From: Actinomycetota bacterium
GTDB lineage: Bacteria; Actinomycetota; Actinomycetes; Actinomycetales; Microbacteriaceae
NCBI GenBank assembly: GCA_016870695.1
Contig: VGAV01000057.1
Location: 1-10,033 of the forward strand
Length of the DNA: 10,033 bases
Direction: 5' to 3'
Of this stretch, positions 6,290 to 10,033 are shown piece by piece (the first letter of the stretch is position 1; each line of letters opens with the position of its first letter). Both the position numbers and the translations under genes were made by a program. The notes below the pieces were generated by a model that was not told where the DNA came from, did not search any database, and worked only from the letters and a program-made list of their open reading frames with translations.

Positions 6290-6338
6290 CGGATGCCACG
6301 GCTCGCACGCTCCACGGGGCGCGGGGCCGTGGCATCCG
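6290..6338. terminator. Bidirectional terminator built from two inverted GGATGCC heptamers
   Basis: CGGATGCCACGGC (6290-6302) and GCCGTGGCATCCG (6326-6338) form a perfect 13-bp stem with a 23-nt loop. A G·U and a further GC pair can extend it inward. It occupies the 65-bp gap between the convergent dehydrogenase and ramB genes (stops at 6283 and 6349), so it can serve both. No U-tract follows. Confidence 0.75.
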
Positions 6339-6348
6339 TCGTTCCGGC

Positions 6349-7788
6349 TCAGCCGTCGGCGTGGCGGTCGAGGAAGGCGAAGACCTCCGCGTCGTCGACT
6401 CCAGGGAACATGCCGCGGGGGAGCGGCGAGAACATGTGCCGGTGCACGCGCGCACTCGGCCAGGCCTTGCCCTGCCAGCGCTCGGCCGCCTCGGCGTCGG
6501 GACGGCGGCAGCACGACTCGTCGGGGCAGCGCGAGACCCCGCGCTTGGGTGTCTCGCGTCCGCGGAACCACCGGGCGTCGTCGAAAGGTACGCCGACGGT
6601 GATGGAGAAGTCGCCCTCGGAGGTCGTCCCGGTCTGCGTCGAGCACCAGAACGTGCCCGCGGGGGTGTCGGTGTACTGGTAGTGCTCCGTGGTCCGGTTG
6701 TGCTCCGAGAAGGCGGAACGGGCGGAGAACCTCTTGCAGATGATCTGCCCCTCGACCGACCCGGTCACGTCCGAGGGGAGGGGCAGGTCGTCGTTCTCGT
6801 ACACGCGTGAGATCGCCCCGTCCGCGTCCACGCGGAGGAAGTGCAGCTTGATGCCGAGATGGCGGGTCATGAGGTTGGTCATGCGCATCGCCGCGGCCTC
6901 GTGAGTGACGCCGAAGGCGTCGCGGAAGTCCTCGACGGCCAGGTTGCGATCCTTCTTCGCCTGCGCGAGGAACGCGACCGCCCCCGTCTCCGGGACGAGG
7001 CAGCAGCCGGCGAAGTAGTTGATCTCGAGCCGCTGCTGCAGGAAGTCGGCGTAGTCGGTGGGCGCCTTGTGTCCGAGCAGGCGGTGCGCCATCGCCTGCA
7101 GCGCCATGGAGCGCAGGCCGTGCCCGCCGGGGATGGATGCCGGCGGGAGGTAGATCCGCCCGTTCTCCAGGTCGGTCACCGACCGGGCGGAGTGGGGGAG
7201 GTCGTTGACGTAGATCAGCTCGAACCCGAGCTGCTCCGCCATGATGCTCACGGTCCGGTGGGTGAGGGCTCCCGTGCCGTGCCCGGCGGCCTTGAGCTGC
7301 TTCTCGGCGAGGCGCTCGATGTCGGGGAGGTGGTTGTCGATGGCACGCATCCGCAGGCGCAGCTCCGTGTTGGCGCGGCGGGCCTCCTCCGGGCTCGCGA
7401 TCGTCTCGCGCTCGCGGCGTTGCAGCTCGCGGTGCAGGCCCAGGACCGCCTCGATGGTCTCGTCGCTGATGCCCTTGGTCACCTTGACCGGGGCGATGCC
7501 CAGCTGGCGGAACACGGGGCTCGCCTGCGCCCGGTCCAGCTCGATCTCCAGAGCCGCCCGCCGGTTCGGCGGCTCAGCCGACAGCAGCTCGGTCACCTCG
7601 GTGCCGGTGACGCGGGCGATCTCCTGCAGGAGCGACAGCTTGGGCTCGCGCTTGCCGTTCTCGATGAGGCTCAGCTGGCTGCCGGCGACGCCGACGAGGG
7701 CCCCGAGCCCGTCGAGGGTGTACCCCTGCGCGAGACGGTGGTGCCGGATGCGGTGACCCAGCGTGGTCAGTTCGAGCGACGTCGCCAT
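6349..7788 (-). CDS. ramB: RamB-type regulator of acetate metabolism (XRE HTH plus degenerate IrrE/ImmA-like domain)
   Basis: A protein of 479 residues, close to the size known for Corynebacterium and Mycobacterium RamB. The N-terminal XRE helix-turn-helix spans about 11-70, with SQLSLIENGKREPKLSLLQEIA at 37-58. A central ImmA/IrrE-like domain follows, in which the protease HExxH is degenerate (AHRLLGH, 234-240) but the later EINYFAGCCLVPE (255-267) is kept. The C-terminal domain carries Cys382, Cys421, Cys426 and Cys427 (SRCPDESCCRRP), typical of RamB and possibly redox- or metal-sensing. RamB controls acetate activation and glyoxylate-cycle genes in relatives. Divergence from pckG suggests control of gluconeogenesis here. 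AAGGA directly abuts ATG 7788 with no spacer, which is unusual. TATGGT (7800-7795 on -) is placed to serve as the -10 of a leaderless transcript. Confidence 0.93.
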   Translation of the reverse strand: MATSLELTTLGHRIRHHRLAQGYTLDGLGALVGVAGSQLSLIENGKREPKLSLLQEIARVTGTEVTELLSAEPPNRRAALEIELDRAQASPVFRQLGIAPVKVTKGISDETIEAVLGLHRELQRRERETIASPEEARRANTELRLRMRAIDNHLPDIERLAEKQLKAAGHGTGALTHRTVSIMAEQLGFELIYVNDLPHSARSVTDLENGRIYLPPASIPGGHGLRSMALQAMAHRLLGHKAPTDYADFLQQRLEINYFAGCCLVPETGAVAFLAQAKKDRNLAVEDFRDAFGVTHEAAAMRMTNLMTRHLGIKLHFLRVDADGAISRVYENDDLPLPSDVTGSVEGQIICKRFSARSAFSEHNRTTEHYQYTDTPAGTFWCSTQTGTTSEGDFSITVGVPFDDARWFRGRETPKRGVSRCPDESCCRRPDAEAAERWQGKAWPSARVHRHMFSPLPRGMFPGVDDAEVFAFLDRHADG

Positions 7789-7791
7789 TCC

Positions 7792-7820
7792 TTGACCATA
7801 TCTAAACTTTCGAGATTCTT
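7792..7820 (+). promoter_or_regulatory. Candidate pckG promoter
   Basis: TTGACC (7792-7797) is five of six to the -35 consensus. GATTCT (7814-7819) or ATTCTT (7815-7820) follows at 16-17 bp and carries the most conserved -10 bases only in part. This is the most AT-rich stretch of the window. It overlaps the left arm of the candidate RamB box. The resulting leader would be about 85 nt long. Confidence 0.4.
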
Positions 7821-7843
7821 AGCAACGTATGGCCTCGAAATTT
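7805..7843. promoter_or_regulatory. Candidate RamB binding sites (inverted pair) in the ramB-pckG gap
   Basis: AACTTTCGAG (7805-7814) and CTCGAAATTT (7834-7843) form an inverted repeat matching at 9 of 10 positions. The left copy read from 7804, AAACTTTCGAGA, matches 9 of 12 bases of the corynebacterial RamB site as I recall it (AAACTTTGCAAA). The position between a RamB-type regulator gene and its divergent neighbour supports an operator. The assignment to RamB is inference. Confidence 0.5.
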
Positions 7844-7844
7844 C

Positions 7845-7869
7845 TCTTCCACCGGCGCACAGTGGAGGA
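7845..7869 (+). other. Small hairpin in the pckG leader
   Basis: TCTTCCAC (7845-7852) pairs with GTGGAGGA (7862-7869), with one G·U and a 9-nt loop. It lies about 40 nt upstream of the pckG start codon. It contains an SD-like AGGA that would be hidden when folded. An in-frame ATG at 7829 precedes it. Confidence 0.3.
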
Positions 7870-7909
7870 AGACCTTCGATTTGCCTCCCCAACGACCGAG
7901 GAGAACGAC

Positions 7910-9793
7910 ATGGCTCTTGCCGACATCTTCGCCCGCCCCGCCCGTCCGCAGGCTCGGCCCGCCGGCGCCCGCCCCGCGGGTCTCGGCGCCCGCCCGACCA
8001 TTGACGGGCCCGGACTGGCCGCCCTCGTCGCCTGGGTCGACCAGGTCGCCGCCCTCACCCAGCCCGACCGCATCCACTGGGTCGACGGCTCGGCGGCCGA
8101 GAACGACGCCCTTCTGCGCGAGATGGTGGACGAGGGCAAGCTCATCAAGCTCAACCCCGAGTGGCGCCCCGGCTCGTACCTCGCCCGCTCCCACCCCGGC
8201 GACGTCGCTCGCCTCGAGTCGCGCACCTTCATCGCCTCCGAGCGCGAGGAGGACGCCGGTCCCACCAACAACTGGATCGCCCCGGCGGAGATCCGTCAGA
8301 CGCTCGACGGCGTCTTCGAGGGGTCGATGCGCGGACGCACGATGTACGTCGTCCCCTTCTCGATGGGCGCCGTCGGCGGCCCGCTCAGCCACATCGGCGT
8401 GCAGCTGACCGACAGCGCCTACGCCGTGGCATCCATCGGCGTCATGACGCGCGTCGGTACCGCCGTCGTCGAGCAGATCGCCGCGGGGGCCCCGTGGGTC
8501 AAGACCGTGCACTCGGTCGGTGCGCCGCTCGCCCCCGGACAGGTGGATGCCGCCTGGCCCTGCAACGACGAGAAGTACATCGTCCACTTCCCCGACACGC
8601 TCGAGGTGTGGTCGTTCGGCTCCGGCTACGGCGGCAACGCGATCCTCGCCAAGAAGTGCTTCGCGCTGCGCATCGCCTCGGTCATCGGGCGCGACGAGGG
8701 CTGGCTCGCCGAGCACATGCTGCTCATCCGCGTCATCGACCCGGCCGGCAAGGCGTACCACGTGGCCGCGGCGTTCCCGTCGGCCTGCGGCAAGACCAAC
8801 CTCGCGATGCTCCGCCCGACCATCCCCGGCTGGCGCGTCGAGACCCTCGGCGACGACATCACCTGGATCCGACCCGGCGAGGACGGCCGCCTGTGGGCGA
8901 TCAACCCCGAGGCCGGCTTCTTCGGCGTCGCGCCGGGCACCGGCGAGTCGACGAACGTCACCGCGGTCGAGACGCTATGGGGCAACACGATCTTCACCAA
9001 CGTCGCGCTGCGCCCCGACGGCGACGTGTGGTGGGAGGGCCTGACCGACGAGGCGCCGCCGCACCTCATCGACTGGGAGGGCAACCCCTGGACGCCCGCG
9101 TCCGGTCGTCCGGCCGCGCACCCCAACTCGCGCTTCACGGTCGGCGCGGCCCAGTGCCCGCAGATCGCCGAGGACTGGGAGGCGCCCGAGGGCGTTCCGC
9201 TGGATGCCATCCTCTTCGGCGGCCGTCGCGCGACCAACGTCCCCCTCGTGCTCGAGGCCACCGACTGGGCGCACGGCGTCTTCCTCGGCTCGACGATCTC
9301 GAGCGAGAAGACCGCCGCGCAGGAGGGCACTGTCGGCGAGCTGCGCCGCGACCCCTTCGCCATGCTCCCGTTCTGCGGCTACAACATGGGCGACTACTTC
9401 GGCCACTGGCTGTCCGTCGGTGAGAAGCTCCGCTTCGACCGGGCCCCGCGCATCTTCCAGGTCAACTGGTTCCGCAAGGGCGACGACGGCCGCTTCCTGT
9501 GGCCGGGCTTCGGCGACAACGCCCGCGTCATCGACTGGATCATCCGCCGCGTCGACGGTCAGGTCGGCGCGGTCGACAGCCCCATCGGACGTCTGCCCGA
9601 GATCGAGGACCTCAACCTCGACGGGCTGGACCTCCCCGCCGCGGACCTCGACGAGCTGTTCTCGATCGACGCGCAGTCGTGGCTGCGCGAGGCCGACCTG
9701 ACCGAGCAGTTCTACGACAGCTTCGGCTCGCACCTGCCCGCCGCGCTCCGTGCGGAGCTGGCCTCGCTGCGGTACCGCCTGCGTCAGCGCTGA
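7910..9793 (+). CDS. pckG: Phosphoenolpyruvate carboxykinase (GTP)
   Basis: A GTP-type PEPCK of 627 residues, cytoplasmic, which converts oxaloacetate plus GTP to PEP, CO2 and GDP, the entry to gluconeogenesis. Family landmarks: [22 protein letters not shown] (82-103); [12 protein letters not shown] (239-250) with metal-ligand Lys248; His269 in AEHM; the P-loop FPSACGKTN (289-297) with the reactive Cys293 and Lys295; and GDDITWI (314-320) with metal-ligand Asp315. ATG 7910 is chosen: GAGGAG (7898-7903) sits 6 nt upstream and the sequence begins MALADIF. The in-frame ATG at 7829 would add 27 residues across the RamB box and has no SD. Residues 8-29 are an Ala/Pro/Arg-rich tail before the conserved [21 protein letters not shown]. 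The gene is divergent from ramB, which suggests carbon-source control, and is followed by a strong terminator. Confidence 0.97.
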   Translation: MALADIFARPARPQARPAGARPAGLGARPTIDGPGLAALVAWVDQVAALTQPDRIHWVDGSAAENDALLREMVDEGKLIKLNPEWRPGSYLARSHPGDVARLESRTFIASEREEDAGPTNNWIAPAEIRQTLDGVFEGSMRGRTMYVVPFSMGAVGGPLSHIGVQLTDSAYAVASIGVMTRVGTAVVEQIAAGAPWVKTVHSVGAPLAPGQVDAAWPCNDEKYIVHFPDTLEVWSFGSGYGGNAILAKKCFALRIASVIGRDEGWLAEHMLLIRVIDPAGKAYHVAAAFPSACGKTNLAMLRPTIPGWRVETLGDDITWIRPGEDGRLWAINPEAGFFGVAPGTGESTNVTAVETLWGNTIFTNVALRPDGDVWWEGLTDEAPPHLIDWEGNPWTPASGRPAAHPNSRFTVGAAQCPQIAEDWEAPEGVPLDAILFGGRRATNVPLVLEATDWAHGVFLGSTISSEKTAAQEGTVGELRRDPFAMLPFCGYNMGDYFGHWLSVGEKLRFDRAPRIFQVNWFRKGDDGRFLWPGFGDNARVIDWIIRRVDGQVGAVDSPIGRLPEIEDLNLDGLDLPAADLDELFSIDAQSWLREADLTEQFYDSFGSHLPAALRAELASLRYRLRQR

Positions 9794-9803
9794 CGCCGTC
9801 GAC

Positions 9804-9844
9804 ACGACGCCCCTCCCGTTCTTGGCGCGCGGGAGGGGCGTCGT
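9804..9844. terminator. Terminator between pckG and the convergent ABC gene
   Basis: ACGACGCCCCTCCCG (9804-9818) and CGGGAGGGGCGTCGT (9830-9844) form a perfect 15-bp stem with an 11-nt loop, starting 10 nt after the pckG stop. It can act in both directions. There is no T-run, as often in actinobacteria. The remaining gap to 9923 is GC-rich and shows nothing else. Confidence 0.85.
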
Positions 9845-9923
9845 CCTGTCCGCCGCCCACCGCCCGCCCCGCCGCGTCCCACGTCGGCACCGGAGGAGAG
9901 GCAGCGCGAGGAGGCCCGACGGG

Positions 9924-10033
9924 TCAGACCAGCAGCTGGTGCTTCGCGAGGTCGCGGTAGAGGGGCGTGGATGCCACGAGCTCGCTGTGCGTGCCCTGCC
10001 CGACGACCCGGCCGTGCTCGAGCACGACGATGA
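9924..10033 (-). CDS. ABC transporter ATP-binding/permease protein, C-terminal end (partial)
   Basis: Only the last 35 residues and the stop are inside the window; the gene continues past its right edge. The peptide contains IVVLEHGRVVGQGTHSELV followed by STPLYRDLAKHQLLV. The V.LE.GR.V..GTH.EL…..Y..L pattern is the region just after the H-loop in ABC exporters of the multidrug/lipid-A type, usually fused to a six-helix membrane domain. The Walker and signature motifs lie outside, so substrate and fusion state cannot be judged. It converges on pckG across the shared terminator. Confidence 0.85.
   Translation of the reverse strand, partial: IVVLEHGRVVGQGTHSELVASTPLYRDLAKHQLLV

Larger units (their letters stand above)
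190..9975. repeat. Dispersed heptamer GGATGCC / GGCATCC, 22 copies
   Basis: GGATGCC starts at 290, 647, 2092, 2597, 3189, 3680, 3932, 4984, 6291, 7135, 8545, 9202 and 9969. GGCATCC starts at 190, 1920, 2698, 3145, 4247, 4840, 6227, 6331 and 8428. At about 70% GC one expects roughly two to three copies in 10 kb counting both strands. Six copies are intergenic. In coding sequence they impose codons otherwise rare here (GAT for Asp, GCA for Ala). The role is unknown. Confidence 0.85.

Noticed and set aside
3830..6646. 938-residue open frame on the - strand across marR and the aldehyde dehydrogenase gene
   Set aside because: It is antisense to two genes with clear family motifs, its composition is Arg/Ala/Gly-rich with no domain, and long stop-free antisense frames are normal at this GC content.
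7829..7909. 27-residue N-terminal extension of PckG from ATG 7829
   Set aside because: No Shine-Dalgarno, would start inside the candidate RamB box, and is not PEPCK-like; ATG 7910 has GAGGAG at the right distance.
6841..8004. 387-residue open frame on + opposite ramB running into pckG
   Set aside because: Antisense to ramB and crosses the regulatory gap; no family features.
1..10033. CRISPR arrays, insertion sequences, tRNA/rRNA, toxin-antitoxin or phage genes
   Set aside because: No spaced direct repeats, transposase motifs, tRNA cloverleaf or phage-type proteins were found; the region is ordinary chromosomal metabolism.

Overview
The window is a GC-rich (about 70%) stretch of an actinobacterial chromosome. 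Strong G/C bias at third codon positions, the gene families, and a heavily over-represented GGATGCC/GGCATCC heptamer fit Microbacteriaceae (a Microbacterium-like organism). That placement is inference, not a database match. Almost all of the sequence is housekeeping or central-metabolism genes. I see no mobile element, CRISPR array, tRNA or rRNA.

Layout, left to right. (1) The 3' end of glyA (serine hydroxymethyltransferase), a structured 145-nt gap, then folD: one-carbon/folate metabolism, both on +. (2) A long imperfect hairpin after folD, then a small, extremely acidic protein of unknown function on +. (3) A long inverted repeat that ends this gene and the convergent gene. (4) On -, a ThDP-dependent 2-oxoacid decarboxylase/acetolactate-synthase-like enzyme, and upstream of it a VOC/glyoxalase-fold protein. 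(5) Divergent from the VOC gene, a MarR-family regulator on +. The shared gap carries two perfect copies of ATGTCAG-N4-CTGACAT. (6) An aldehyde dehydrogenase resembling succinate-semialdehyde dehydrogenase, on +, with its own candidate promoter and a strong Shine-Dalgarno. (7) A bidirectional terminator made of two inverted GGATGCC heptamers. (8) ramB (regulator of acetate metabolism) on -, divergent from pckG (GTP-dependent PEP carboxykinase) on +. The gap between them holds an inverted repeat resembling the known RamB box. (9) A 15-bp perfect hairpin terminator, then the 3' end of an ABC exporter ATP-binding gene on -.

How the genes may work together: glyA and folD form serine/THF one-carbon flux. 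MarR very likely represses itself and the VOC gene through the twin operators. The ThDP enzyme and the aldehyde dehydrogenase could in principle turn a 2-oxoacid into an aldehyde and then an acid (for example 2-oxoglutarate to succinate), but they are on opposite strands, so this is only a hypothesis. RamB and PckG link regulation of acetate/C2 use to gluconeogenesis.

The most interesting signals are non-coding: 22 copies of the GGATGCC heptamer, which account for every GAT and GCA codon in pckG and in the aldehyde dehydrogenase gene; the MarR twin operators interleaved with both divergent promoters; the candidate RamB boxes; and an 11-bp inverted repeat that could hide the folD ribosome-binding site. 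I found no convincing undescribed multi-gene system.
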